The position numbers were made by a program, and so were the translations under genes. A stretch of DNA of 64,000 bases from Janthinobacterium fluminis (GTDB lineage Bacteria > Pseudomonadota > Gammaproteobacteria > Burkholderiales > Burkholderiaceae_D): positions 1 through 64,000 of the forward strand of contig NZ_JAQQXR010000009.1 of NCBI RefSeq assembly GCF_028595325.1, written 5' to 3'. The notes under the pieces are model-generated. The model was not told where the DNA came from. It did no database searches and saw only the letters and a program-made list of their open reading frames with translations. Shown in pieces: positions 43,923 to 52,639 of the stretch (its first letter is position 1; each line of letters begins with the position of its first letter).

Positions 43923-44356
43923 GTGCCAAAGCGATCCTGCTGATCGAGGACAATCCCAGCGACGTCGGCCTGACCGAGCGCGCCCTCAAGAAGAGCAACA
44001 TCACCAACGCGCTGGTGGTGGCCAACGACGGCCAGGAGGGCCTCGACTACCTGTACGCCGAGGGCGTCCACGCCGGCCGCGACGGCACGCTGCCCGTGCT
44101 GGTGCTGCTGGACCTGAAACTGCCCGGCTTGAGCGGACTCGACGTGCTGCGCCGCATCCGCGCCGACCCGCGCAGCCACCGCGTGCCGGTGGTGATCCTG
44201 ACCTCCTCGCGCGAGGAGCAGGACATCGCCGCCGGCTACGACCTGGGCGTCAACAGCTACATCCGCAAACCCGTCGACTTCCACCAGTTTGCCGACGTGA
44301 TCGGCCGGCTCGGCCTATACTGGCTGGTGATCAACGAAAGCCCGAACGGAGCGTGA
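43919..44356 (+). CDS. Single-domain response regulator (Rcp1-like)
   Basis: A 145-residue receiver with no output domain. Acidic pocket is in LLIEDNPSDVGL, the phosphoacceptor is D65 in LVLLDLKLPGLSGLDVL, and the conserved Lys is in YIRKPVDF. It overlaps the upstream kinase gene by four bases and precedes another kinase by four bases, so it probably relays phosphate between them. This Rcp1 type often pairs with PAS or phytochrome kinases. Confidence 0.88.
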   Translation: MSAKAILLIEDNPSDVGLTERALKKSNITNALVVANDGQEGLDYLYAEGVHAGRDGTLPVLVLLDLKLPGLSGLDVLRRIRADPRSHRVPVVILTSSREEQDIAAGYDLGVNSYIRKPVDFHQFADVIGRLGLYWLVINESPNGA

Positions 44357-44360
44357 GGCG

Positions 44361-45983
44361 ATGAGCACCCCCCTTGCCGTGCTGCTGGTCGAAGACTGCG
44401 TCAGCGACGCCGAACTGATCCTGCGCTGCCTGCGCCGCGCCGACTTCGACGTCGACGCCGAGCGCGTCGACTGCGAAACCGCGCTGCGCTCGGCGCTGGC
44501 GCGGCGCGCCTGGGACGTCGTGCTGTCCGACTTCAACCTGCCCGGCTTCAGCGCCAACGCGGCGCTGGCCTACCTGCGCGACGTCGGCGCCGACCTGCCC
44601 TTCATCGTCGTCTCGGCCAACATCGGCGAGGAGACGGCGGTGGCGCTGATGAAGGCCGGCGCGCACGACTACGTGATGAAGGCCGACCTGGCGCGGCTGG
44701 CGCCGGCCGTCAAGCGCGAGATCAACGAGGCCGAGCAGCGCCGCCAGCACCGCCGCGCCGCCGAAGCCCTGCGCGCCAGCGAGGAGCGCTGGAACTTCGC
44801 CCTCGAAGGGGCCGGCTACGGCGTCTGGGACTGGGACATCCCCAGCGGCCAGGTGCTGTACTCGGCATGCTGGACGGCGATGCACGGCTACGCCGCCGGC
44901 GAGGTCGAGCAGACGATGAGCGGACGCGAGCGCCTGATCCACCCGGACGACCTGCCGCGCGTGCAGGCGGCGATGCGCGACTACTTCGGCGGCGCGATGC
45001 AGCGCTACAAGAACGAGCACCGCGCGCTGTGCAAGGATGGCAGCTGGAAATGGGTGCTCGACAACGGCATGATCGTCAGCCGCGACGCCGCCGGCCGGCC
45101 GCTGCGCATGATCTGCACCCACGTCGACCTGTCCGAGCGCAAGCGCGCCGAGGACGCGCTGCGCGAGCTCAACGAGCAACTGGAAAGCCGCGTCGACGAA
45201 CGCACCCGCGAACTGCGCCAGGCGATGGCGCAAATCATCGAATCGGAAAAGCTGGCCTCGCTGGGGGCGCTGGTGGCGGGCGTGTCGCACGAATTGAACA
45301 CGCCGATCGGCAACATGGTGCTGGCCGCGTCGGCGCTGGGCGACCAGTTGCGCGCCATCGCCGACGGCGTCGACGCCGGCAGGCTGACCCGCTCCGGCAT
45401 GGTCCAGCTGCTGGCCGAATGCCGCGACGCCAGCGACATCATCGTCCGCAACGGCAACCGCGCCAGCGACCTGATCGACAGCTTCAAGCGGGTGTCGGTC
45501 GACCAGACCAGCCAGCGCCGGCGCCGCTTCGACCTGCGCGCCACGGTGCAGGACAGCCTGAACGCGCTGGGCGCCGTGACGCGGCGGGCCAAGGCGACGG
45601 TGGACTTGCGCATCCCGGAAGGCATCGAGATGGACAGCTTTCCCGGCCACCTGGAACAGATCATCAACAACATCATCATGAACTCGATCACCCACGGCTT
45701 CGACAGCAAGAGCGGCGGGCGCATCGTCCTCGACGCGGCCCTGCAGGACGGCATCGTCGAACTACACTACAGCGACGACGGCCACGGCATCGCCCGCGCG
45801 CTGCACCACAAGGTATTCGAGCCCTTCTACACCACCAAACTGGGGCAAGGCGGCTCCGGGCTGGGGCTGTCGATCGTGCACAACCTCGTGCAAGCCATCT
45901 TCAAGGGGCGCCTGCGCCTGGAAAGCGACAGCGGCGAGGGCGTGCAACTGCACTTCTCGCTGCCGGCGATAACGCCGCACTGA
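44361..45983 (+). CDS. REC-PAS-histidine kinase
   Basis: A 540-residue soluble kinase. An N-terminal receiver has D57 in VVLSDFNLPGFS. A PAS domain (about 145-265) resembles the PAS of the kinase at 42027 (NFALEGAGYGVWDWDIPSG compared with KFALEGAGDGVWDFDIPSG). Coiled coil and HisKA follow, with H310 in GVSHELNTPIGN, then an ATPase domain (IINNIIMNSITHGF, DDGHGIA, GSGLGLSIV). No membrane segment. The paralogous PAS indicates internal duplication in this operon. Confidence 0.87.
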   Translation: MSTPLAVLLVEDCVSDAELILRCLRRADFDVDAERVDCETALRSALARRAWDVVLSDFNLPGFSANAALAYLRDVGADLPFIVVSANIGEETAVALMKAGAHDYVMKADLARLAPAVKREINEAEQRRQHRRAAEALRASEERWNFALEGAGYGVWDWDIPSGQVLYSACWTAMHGYAAGEVEQTMSGRERLIHPDDLPRVQAAMRDYFGGAMQRYKNEHRALCKDGSWKWVLDNGMIVSRDAAGRPLRMICTHVDLSERKRAEDALRELNEQLESRVDERTRELRQAMAQIIESEKLASLGALVAGVSHELNTPIGNMVLAASALGDQLRAIADGVDAGRLTRSGMVQLLAECRDASDIIVRNGNRASDLIDSFKRVSVDQTSQRRRRFDLRATVQDSLNALGAVTRRAKATVDLRIPEGIEMDSFPGHLEQIINNIIMNSITHGFDSKSGGRIVLDAALQDGIVELHYSDDGHGIARALHHKVFEPFYTTKLGQGGSGLGLSIVHNLVQAIFKGRLRLESDSGEGVQLHFSLPAITPH

Positions 45984-45995
45984 CCTTGGGCGCAT

Positions 45996-46805
45996 TCAGG
46001 ACCCGTCGAGCAGCACCGCAATACGCTCGTTGAGCACGGCGTTCTCCGTCTGCAGCGCGGCGACGCGCCCGCGCAACTGCGCCACCTCGGCGCGCAGCCG
46101 CTCGGCCTCGCTCGGCTCGGCGGCCTGGTCGGGGGCGGCGCCCTCCTTCGCCTCCTTCGGCTCCCTGGGCGGGCGCGTCGCCGCGCGCTGCTCGCGGATT
46201 TCCTTGGCCGCCTGCTGCAACTGCTTCCTGCCGCCAGCCACGGCGGCGACCTGTTCCGCCTGCGGCAGCGAGGCGACGGTGGCCGCCGCGTTAATCGAAA
46301 TCGTCCCCGAGCGCACCGCCTCGACCAACTCCGGGGTGGCCGCCTTCTGGATTTTTTCGATCTGGCCGATCTGGTTGCTGCTCAGGCGCGCCGCCTTGGC
46401 GATATCCTCGCGGGTGCTCAGGGGCTGCACGCCGGCGCGGGCCGGCTCGGCGCCATCCTCGGCCGCTGCCGGCGCGACGCCCTTCGCCGCGACGATCTCC
46501 TTCTTGCGCAACGCCAGCACGCCACGCTGGAAATCGGACACGCTGCGCCGCGCCAGGTGGTTGTCTATCATCCACAGCATCACGTCGTCGAGCGACTCGA
46601 AGCCCGTGTTCTGCACCGTCTTGAAGGGAATATTGTGCTTGCGGCAAATCGCATAGCGGTTATGGCCGTCGATCAGCACATCGTTCCACAGCACCAGCGC
46701 GTCGCGGCAGCCCTCGGCCAGCAGACTGCGTTCCAGCGCCGTGTATTCGCTGGTGGTGAGCGGGTCGATGTAGGAGCGCAGCACCTCGTTGATTGTGATA
46801 TCCAT
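45996..46805 (-). CDS. Orphan ParB-like nuclease/partition domain protein
   Basis: A 269-residue protein. The ParB/Srx N-terminal domain (about 1-95) includes LIDGHNRYAICRKHNIPFKT. A helix-turn-helix-like middle follows (STREDIAKAARLSSNQIGQIEKI, about 130-155). A charged linker leads to a C-terminal coiled coil (about 225-268, RLRAEVAQLRGRVAALQTENAVL). No parA or parS-like cluster is seen, so it is not a standard chromosome partition unit. It may be a DNA-binding regulator or a plasmid/phage-derived leftover. Confidence 0.65.
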   Translation of the reverse strand: MDITINEVLRSYIDPLTTSEYTALERSLLAEGCRDALVLWNDVLIDGHNRYAICRKHNIPFKTVQNTGFESLDDVMLWMIDNHLARRSVSDFQRGVLALRKKEIVAAKGVAPAAAEDGAEPARAGVQPLSTREDIAKAARLSSNQIGQIEKIQKAATPELVEAVRSGTISINAAATVASLPQAEQVAAVAGGRKQLQQAAKEIREQRAATRPPREPKEAKEGAAPDQAAEPSEAERLRAEVAQLRGRVAALQTENAVLNERIAVLLDGS

Positions 46806-46935
46806 GATTGTCCTTGGTAAACGGGCGCGGACGGCAGCCGCTGCCGCGCCGCCAGCATGCTACACCATATTCGGACGCCGCCACACTGCCGGCGCCGCGC
46901 CCATCCACGCCAAGCCCGCCGGTTTGCGGCCGGCG

Positions 46936-48210
46936 TCAGGCCGCCGCGCGCTGCGCGGGCGTCCTCGCCGGCTGCTGCGCCGCCGCCATCCGCGCGCGCC
47001 GCTTGCGCAGCCAGATCACCACGCCGGTCACGCTGAGCATGGCCACCAGCGCGCCCATCGCGGAAATCATCACGCGCCCCGGCAGGCCGATGATGCGGCC
47101 CGAATGCAGCGGGAACTGCGCCTGCAGGAAGATATCGCCGGCGCTGCCGGTGCCGGGCACGCTGGCGCCCGCCGGACTGCCGTCGATGCCGTCGATATAC
47201 AGCCAGGCGTTGCCCAGGCCGCCGTCGCCGTGGTCCTTGCCCGGCTCGAAAAAGCCGACGCCGTACAGGCCGAACGCCGACGAATAGAAGATGCCGCCGG
47301 CCGGCGCCGTCCAGCCGCGCCGGCGCGCCTCCGCCTGGGCCAGCAGCATCACCCGCTCGCGGCCGAGCAGCGGCTCGATCGGCTTGTCCTCCGGGCGCGG
47401 CGTGCGGCTGTCGAAAGCGTTTGGCGTCAGCGTGGAAAATGCCTCGACGACGGGGCGCATCACCTGGCGATTCAAGTTCATCGACACCGACGTCACGGCC
47501 AACAGCAACAGCAAGCCCCACACCCAGACGGCGCCGGAGCGGTGCAGGTCGAAATTAAGCTTGTGCCCGCCCTGGCGCCACCGAAAAGCGAAGGACTTGC
47601 GCCAGCTGCGCCAGTTGGGGAAGGACAAGTACAGCGCGATCACACAATCGGCGACCCAGACGACGGCGATCATCCCCATCAACCATATGCCGAACTCAAT
47701 GCCCCAACCATCGGGGATATGCATGGTGTAGTGCAGCTTGTACAGGAAGGGCAGCAGGTTTTCCCGCTGCAACGATACCGCCCCCCACTCGCGCCGGCCC
47801 TGCACCTGGCCGGTGGCGGGGTCGAGCGCCAACTGATTAAAGCCCAGCACATAGGGCTTGCCGGTGGCCGGGTCGATGCGCGCCTCGACCTGCAACTGCG
47901 AGGTGTGGCCGGGCTCGGCCGCCGTCAGCACATAGCCGACGCGCACGCGGGCGTCGGCCGCCTCGACGCGGCGCGCCAGTTCCAGGCCGCCGATCTGCGC
48001 CTTACCGTCGTGGCCGCTGCGGGCCTCGAACAACTGCGGATTGAGCCAGGCGTCCAGCTCGTGGTCCCAGGAGATGACGGCGCCGGTGGCGCCGGCAATG
48101 AACAGGAAGATCGCGGCGGCCAGCCCGAACCAGCGGTGCAGCACGACCAGCGCGGGACGCAACGTCAGTTTGCCCGTCGAGCGGACGGAGGAAGAGATAG
48201 GGGGTGGCAT
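46936..48210 (-). CDS. PepSY-associated membrane protein (PiuB-type), Fur-regulated
   Basis: A 424-residue membrane protein with four main helices: VLHRWFGLAAAIFLFIAGATGAVISW at the start, two in the middle (about 170-195 and 225-250) and one near the end (RVMISAMGALVAMLSVTGVVIWLRKRR). His residues in VLHRWFG, LHYTMHIP and DLHRSGAV suggest heme or metal coordination. PepSY membrane proteins of this size commonly accompany siderophore receptors and reduce imported ferric siderophores. A strong Fur box lies 88 bases upstream. No TonB receptor gene is seen nearby. Confidence 0.8.
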   Translation of the reverse strand: MPPPISSSVRSTGKLTLRPALVVLHRWFGLAAAIFLFIAGATGAVISWDHELDAWLNPQLFEARSGHDGKAQIGGLELARRVEAADARVRVGYVLTAAEPGHTSQLQVEARIDPATGKPYVLGFNQLALDPATGQVQGRREWGAVSLQRENLLPFLYKLHYTMHIPDGWGIEFGIWLMGMIAVVWVADCVIALYLSFPNWRSWRKSFAFRWRQGGHKLNFDLHRSGAVWVWGLLLLLAVTSVSMNLNRQVMRPVVEAFSTLTPNAFDSRTPRPEDKPIEPLLGRERVMLLAQAEARRRGWTAPAGGIFYSSAFGLYGVGFFEPGKDHGDGGLGNAWLYIDGIDGSPAGASVPGTGSAGDIFLQAQFPLHSGRIIGLPGRVMISAMGALVAMLSVTGVVIWLRKRRARMAAAQQPARTPAQRAAA

Positions 48211-48755
48211 GCGGCGGCTCCGGCAATAAGTGTTCCGTTACTGGCTGGGAGGCGGCAACCTGGCTGGTTAAACGGCGATGAAGGCATCGACCTGGTCAAA
48301 TGCGAATAATTCTCATTGTAGGAGATAAGCGAGCACGGCGCAACGGCGCCGCCGCCATTCACCGTGCCGTAGCACTCAAGCCTCTGACAGTTAACGACCT
48401 CGTCCCCAAGCTGGCCAAGATATCGGCAGCCGGGCTTGGCGGCACTTTTGTATGCCTTCTTGACGGCCTGCTCCGTACCATTTAACACCGCTGGAGAGGA
48501 AACGTGTGGCCGGCAAAACGCCGGCACACTGGCACGACTAACCGTGACTCGACATATGGAAACGGAGGTAGGGAGAATTTTTATTGCTCATATCACTACT
48601 CCAATATTAAATACCCACGATATCGTGGCTTCTGGAGATGTATTTTGACGAGCAATAGGATGCGCAAATTTAAATTTTGCGGAACGAATCGGTTTTTGCG
48701 GAACTGAAATTTCTAAAGCGATAGTGAATACTATCGTTGGAAGCCTTATTTTCGC
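48211..48755. other. AT-richer intergenic stretch without a convincing gene
   Basis: About 545 bases between the PepSY gene and tRNA-Leu. It holds the Fur box (48299-48317), and a small hairpin CGATAGT/ACTATCG (48719-48736) that may help end the tRNA transcript. From 48540 the base composition is clearly AT-richer than the core genome. Short ORFs here have no ribosome binding sites and odd composition, so I call none. Confidence 0.6.
48299..48317 (-). promoter_or_regulatory. Fur box upstream of the PepSY gene
   Basis: On the minus strand AATGAGAATTATTCGCATT differs from a perfect AATGAGAAT/ATTCTCATT palindrome by one base. This is the usual form of a ferric-uptake-regulator operator. It predicts iron repression of the gene at 46936. 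Confidence 0.8.
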
Positions 48756-48842
48756 TGGTGCCCGGAGCCGGAATCGAACCGGCACGCCCTTGCGAGCACG
48801 AGATTTTAAGTCTCGGGTGTCTACCAGTTTCACCATCCGGGC
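48756..48842 (-). tRNA. tRNA-Leu (UAA)
   Basis: An 87-base class II tRNA on the minus strand. It starts GCCCGGATGGTGAAACTGG and the acceptor closes with TCCGGGC plus an encoded ACCA end. The anticodon arm is GAGACTTAAAATCTC with anticodon TAA. A variable arm (GTGCTCGCAAGGGC) and T arm GGTTCGATTCC are present. Confidence 0.95.
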
Positions 48843-48943
48843 AGCGAGGCGAGATTCTAGCACAGCTTGCTGGAATATCACCATAGCTATCCCCGATCAT
48901 ATCGACGAGACCAATGGCGCACGCAGCAACAACTTGGCGTCGC

Positions 48944-48967
48944 AATCAGCTGTACTAGCTCAGACTT
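48944..48967 (+). repeat. Left terminal inverted repeat with 7-bp target duplication
   Basis: The left end of the element reads AATCAGC (48944-48950, target copy) then TGTACTAGCTCAGACTT (48951-48967). The 17-base end is the exact inverse of 51773-51789. Similarity continues for about 11 more bases with four mismatches (ending GACAC). Confidence 0.8.
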
Positions 48968-51789
48968 GATTGGACACGCGGCGTCGTATTATCGGCAGCT
49001 TCCGCCCCAAGCGGAAGTTCGGTTGCCAGCCTTGTTGCCTCAAAGCGGTCATGCGATCAACTAGGCAAAAGGTTGCCTCCCATCGTCTTGTTGTCTGCCG
49101 GTGTGGCATGGACTTTAGCGACGCGATCGGGTGCGTGAACGGGCGGCTCCACCAGCCGCAACGTTCTGTTCTGAAGTATCTCCGCTGTCATCCTCAGGCT
49201 CGTCGAACACCAAGCGCAGCGCGTACGGAATCGACCGAGGTCGGGTCGCGCCGGCAAACATTACGAGCAATCGCTGCACCTCGTGACGGGCAAATCCCGC
49301 CGGTGGCACGTGCAGCTCAAGACGTGCGGGAATCAGGGTACTGTCGCCCGTGCGTTTCCCCGTCCGCTCGACCTTGCCGCGCGCTTGGCGCATATGCTTG
49401 GCCAGCACGCTGGGGTCGGACCTGCCTCCCGGGGCAGAGACCGATTCGGCCAGCCGCCGCAGCAGCGACCCGATCGGCAGGCGGCTGCCGCTAGCGATGC
49501 CTTCCGCCACCCGCTGCGAGTTGAGTTCCACCGGGAACGAGATCTCGCCCAAGGCCCGTCGCACGGGCTCCCATGTGGACTGCGACGGTGCGCCACCAGG
49601 TTGAGCGTCCTTCAGAAGCTGCGCCCAGTGCGCCTCCGTGTCAACGTGGATAATCGAACCGGTCAGCGACGCCACATACAGAGCCGCGTCCATACTCAGC
49701 CCCTTGAAGATCTGGTTCTGCGCACCGTCCTTGCCTGCGGGAAGCGGTTGCAGCAGCGTGTAGGGATCGGCCTCGGCTTGGCGCTTGAAGTACGCGATTA
49801 GCCGATCCGTCATATCGGCGTCTGCCTCTGGCATGTGGTCGGCAATGAAGCGCCGCTGATACGCCTCTGGCAGCATCCAGACGACGCGCTGCTTTTCCTC
49901 TTCCGCGAGTTTCAGGAAGCGGTGCAGGCCGCCGCCCTTAGGGGGCTTCCATCCGTCGGTACGTCGCGTGAGCACTTCCCGGACATGATGGCCGAGAGGG
50001 GCACTGACCTCGCCGGGATCGGGCACCAGATGCACGAGGCCGGCGCGGATAAACGGCTCCAGCACCAGGAGCAGCACGACGTTCTTGAGCGTCTGCATCT
50101 TGTGGCCGGTGGGCGACTCGATGGGGCTGAACTCGGGCTTCATGCGCGTGCCCAGGAAGAATGGATTCACGAGCACAATCTCATCGACAAACGGCAGCCA
50201 GCCCAGCACCGTCGCCTCGACGGTGCGCGGATCGCTGAAGCCCATGTAGACCGAGCGCAGGACTTTCGGGTTAGGCTTCGGTAGCAGGGAGGCCAGATCG
50301 GTGTCTTCGGGCCACAAGCTCGCAAACGCGCGATGGATACGCTTGACCTGCTCGTCGCTCAAGTTGCGGCGCAGGTCCACCCAGGACGCTCCGTCAGACA
50401 GCCCCAGGATACCCTTAACCTCGTTGCAGAACATCAGGTTGCGCTCGCGCAGGCCGTAGACCTCCCACGACGGGCGCTCTGGGGCTGGCAGCCGCTGGCA
50501 GCAGTCCTTGAACGCGTAGGCACTGCCGCATCCGCAGAAGTCGTTGGCCCCGATGTTCTTGCGGGGGGACTCGCGCGTAAGGAATTCATGGGCCTTGGAC
50601 GTACGGCCATGTTCGTCCCAATAGCCAGACGTTCCGTCCTTGTAGCCGACGTAGATTTCCCCGCCAAAGTGCCACAGGTTGTCCTTAGGTAGCAGCACCT
50701 TGGCAATCTGGGCCCATGCCCCCTTGAACTCCAGCTCCGGGTAGAGCCAGGTCTTGTCGGCGGCTGCGATGTAGCGCTTCGCCCGCGACTTGAGCAAGTG
50801 GTTAATTGCGATCACCTCTTCCCGGCTCAGTCGTCGGTCTCGGATGAAGGCGTCGGTGCGCGTCATGCCGACGCCCAGGTGTCGGGCGTTCGTGCGTAGC
50901 CGCGTCAGGTCTGGTTGATCTGGCTCCTTAGCATATTCCAGGTGAGTGAGAATCAGGCAGGTGTTGGCATCCAACGCGAACACTGTTTGAGATCCAACGG
51001 CCGCTACCATCGGATCATGCGGGTAGGCGCACTGCTCAGACGTAGCATCGACCGCCGCGTTGTAGACCGTCACTGGGTGGTCCGTCAGGATGAACTTCAC
51101 ATCCGAGTCGTGTGCCGAGACGATCTCCCGCACACCCTCGACCCACATAGTGCAATGCATCCAGCGCAAAGCCTGCATCTCGACCATCAGATCGACTTGG
51201 TCCAGAGCGCCGTAGCACGAGCGAATCCAGTCCAAACCCTTGGGCGTGCGCAGCTTCTGCGCTGCCATGTGCTCGAAGAAGTCCTGGAAAGATTCGTGCA
51301 CATCGGCGTGATCTCCAAGCGCGAAGGCCCGGAGTGCTATCGCCCCCTGGTCGTCGATGGCACCAAACAAGTACTTCTCGACATCGTCGTTGATGATCGG
51401 ACCGAAATGCGTAGTGTATAGGTCGTACTCGACGAAACATTTCTTGGTGACCGACTCACGAAGCGCATGATGCGGCACTTGTCGACCGCCAGGCAGCGTA
51501 TTGCGATCCGGAGCTAGGTTGAGATGAAAGAGTCGGGATTGACCGGGAGCGAGGAAACCGCGCTGATACCACTGCGGGACATAATGGTTGTTCCTGGTCT
51601 GCTGGTCGGTCATGCGCTCACTTGGTTGGCTTTTGCGTGGATTATCACACAACCGTTACGGACTTGATGCTCACCAGATTAAGACGCGGCAGAGCGGACA
51701 TCGTCGAGCGGCTGATTCTGGCCGATAGCGACGCTTCAAAACTCTAACTCATCTGACAGTTCGTGTCAGGTAAAGTCTGAGCTAGTACA
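48951..51789. mobile_element. 2.84-kb inverted-repeat element carrying only a DUF4238/SEC-C gene
   Basis: Bounded by 17-bp perfect inverted repeats starting TGT and ending ACA, and flanked by direct copies of AATCAGC. These are the marks of transposition with a target duplication. The only substantial gene inside is on the minus strand (49115-51613). No transposase, integrase or resolvase motif is visible. Ends of this TGT...ACA type are common to DDE transposases, so mobilisation in trans by a relative is the simplest reading. It is inserted immediately after the stop of the small gene at 51792. Confidence 0.75.
49115..51613 (-). CDS. Large DUF4238 protein with SEC-C motif, cargo of the element
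   Basis: An 832-residue soluble protein. The N-terminus NNHYVPQWYQRGFLAPG is the hallmark of DUF4238, which spans about 1-300 and includes LTDHPVTVYNAA. A SEC-C zinc motif follows, C360-x-C362-x8-C371-C372. The last 450 residues are unrecognised, with a basic Arg-rich tail. The ATG at 51613 is preferred to a TTG at 51652. A possible -10 GATAAT lies at 51646-51641. It is far longer than ordinary DUF4238 proteins (about 300). Codon use is less GC-extreme than in neighbouring core genes. A defence or accessory role is conceivable but not shown. Confidence 0.75.
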   Translation of the reverse strand: MTDQQTRNNHYVPQWYQRGFLAPGQSRLFHLNLAPDRNTLPGGRQVPHHALRESVTKKCFVEYDLYTTHFGPIINDDVEKYLFGAIDDQGAIALRAFALGDHADVHESFQDFFEHMAAQKLRTPKGLDWIRSCYGALDQVDLMVEMQALRWMHCTMWVEGVREIVSAHDSDVKFILTDHPVTVYNAAVDATSEQCAYPHDPMVAAVGSQTVFALDANTCLILTHLEYAKEPDQPDLTRLRTNARHLGVGMTRTDAFIRDRRLSREEVIAINHLLKSRAKRYIAAADKTWLYPELEFKGAWAQIAKVLLPKDNLWHFGGEIYVGYKDGTSGYWDEHGRTSKAHEFLTRESPRKNIGANDFCGCGSAYAFKDCCQRLPAPERPSWEVYGLRERNLMFCNEVKGILGLSDGASWVDLRRNLSDEQVKRIHRAFASLWPEDTDLASLLPKPNPKVLRSVYMGFSDPRTVEATVLGWLPFVDEIVLVNPFFLGTRMKPEFSPIESPTGHKMQTLKNVVLLLVLEPFIRAGLVHLVPDPGEVSAPLGHHVREVLTRRTDGWKPPKGGGLHRFLKLAEEEKQRVVWMLPEAYQRRFIADHMPEADADMTDRLIAYFKRQAEADPYTLLQPLPAGKDGAQNQIFKGLSMDAALYVASLTGSIIHVDTEAHWAQLLKDAQPGGAPSQSTWEPVRRALGEISFPVELNSQRVAEGIASGSRLPIGSLLRRLAESVSAPGGRSDPSVLAKHMRQARGKVERTGKRTGDSTLIPARLELHVPPAGFARHEVQRLLVMFAGATRPRSIPYALRLVFDEPEDDSGDTSEQNVAAGGAARSRTRSRR

Positions 51790-51796
51790 AATCAGC
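51773..51796 (-). repeat. Right terminal inverted repeat with 7-bp target duplication
   Basis: AAGTCTGAGCTAGTACA (51773-51789) is the inverse of the left end and is followed by AATCAGC (51790-51796), the second target copy. That copy contains the TGA stop (51794-51792, minus) of the small gene to its right, so the insertion left that gene intact. Confidence 0.8.
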
Positions 51797-52028
51797 CATG
51801 CGCGTGCTCACGCTCCAACGCGGCAATGATGCGCGGATCATCAGACTCCAGCACGTCGCGCATGTCACCATCGAAAAATGTCACACCCTCCGATCCGTCG
51901 AGGTCGGCGCGGCGCTTCCAAAACACCAAGCTGCCAACGCCAACAATCACATCCGTGGTATGTTTTTCTGGCACGGTAGAGCGTGCCAATATCTCCTCAA
52001 GAGACGGCATTTTCATATCGATGATCAT
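51792..52028 (-). CDS. Small acidic hypothetical protein next to the JAB-like gene
   Basis: A 78-residue acidic protein. It starts three bases after the JAB-like gene stop, so the two form an operon. The pattern MPSLEEILARSTVPEKH... and the acidic tail (DLDGSEGVTFFDGDMRDVLESDD) show no known domain. It could be a partner or immunity-like protein for its neighbour. Internal ATGs at codons 5 and 7 are possible starts. The stop lies inside the target duplication of the mobile element. Confidence 0.55.
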   Translation of the reverse strand: MIIDMKMPSLEEILARSTVPEKHTTDVIVGVGSLVFWKRRADLDGSEGVTFFDGDMRDVLESDDPRIIAALEREHAHG

Positions 52029-52031
52029 TTT

Positions 52032-52592
52032 CTACGATGCCTCTCGGATGTAATTCAAACCAAGCTTTGCGGAAACCAATTCCCACACGCGATGATGGAT
52101 TTCGACTGTTGCGTAGCTAACCGACAACTCGCCAGCCCTCACCATTTTATCAACATCCGCTTGGGCGGCCTGTATTTCAATATGATAAGCCCGTTGTATT
52201 GCGGATTCAGTGGGCCAATTTCCAACAGGCGTCATGATGTGCCTGTACCCCGGGGATACCGCGCGGACTTCAGATAGTCCGAGCCCGGCAGCACTCTCGA
52301 CGTCGGCAGATGAAAATGACAAACCTGATGGGTGGTTATGCGTAAACAGTCCGCCCGCCGTGCCAACAAGATCGGCGGACGGAAACCTGACCTGATCTGG
52401 CTGGCCCGAGCGTTTCGTTATCATCGCCCCGTTTGGCCGAAAGAAAGCACCTGTCTCGTTGCTATCGCGTCGAATTGTCTCTTCAAACGTTACCGCTGCA
52501 GCACGCGCTGGCGTTGACACGTCAGCCGCGACACGCACATAGCCAGGGTCATAGATAGTAAACTTGCCCTGCGGTTGGTTAAAAGTGCGCAT
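52032..52592 (-). CDS. JAB/MPN-like metalloprotease domain protein
   Basis: A 186-residue protein. FTHNHPSGLSFSSAD carries H85-x-H87-P and S94-x2-D97, close to the JAMM zinc signature of JAB/RadC proteins but one residue shorter between H87 and S94. A Glu in SNETGAFF or in the TFEETI segment may be the catalytic acid. The C-terminus is helical (YATVEIHHRVWELVSAKLGL). Similar domains occur at the ends of phage morphogenesis and polymorphic toxin proteins. The ATG at 52592 is used, but a GTG at 52613 is also open. Confidence 0.5.
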   Translation of the reverse strand: MRTFNQPQGKFTIYDPGYVRVAADVSTPARAAAVTFEETIRRDSNETGAFFRPNGAMITKRSGQPDQVRFPSADLVGTAGGLFTHNHPSGLSFSSADVESAAGLGLSEVRAVSPGYRHIMTPVGNWPTESAIQRAYHIEIQAAQADVDKMVRAGELSVSYATVEIHHRVWELVSAKLGLNYIREAS

Positions 52593-52639
52593 TTCCCCAT
52601 TGTACTGCCCCACAGCGCGTCGAGCTTAATCGGTCTTCA

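Noticed and set aside
48436..48648. Short plus-strand ORF of 70 codons in the AT-richer gap
   Set aside because: No ribosome binding site, no domain, and composition unlike a protein.
48756..48842. tRNA-Leu as an integration site for the neighbouring accessory patch
   Set aside because: I found no second copy of the tRNA 3' end and no integrase gene. The element next to it has its own inverted repeats and target duplication.
48969..49494. Plus-strand ORF opposite the 3' end of the DUF4238 gene
   Set aside because: It is antisense to a well supported gene and has low-quality composition.
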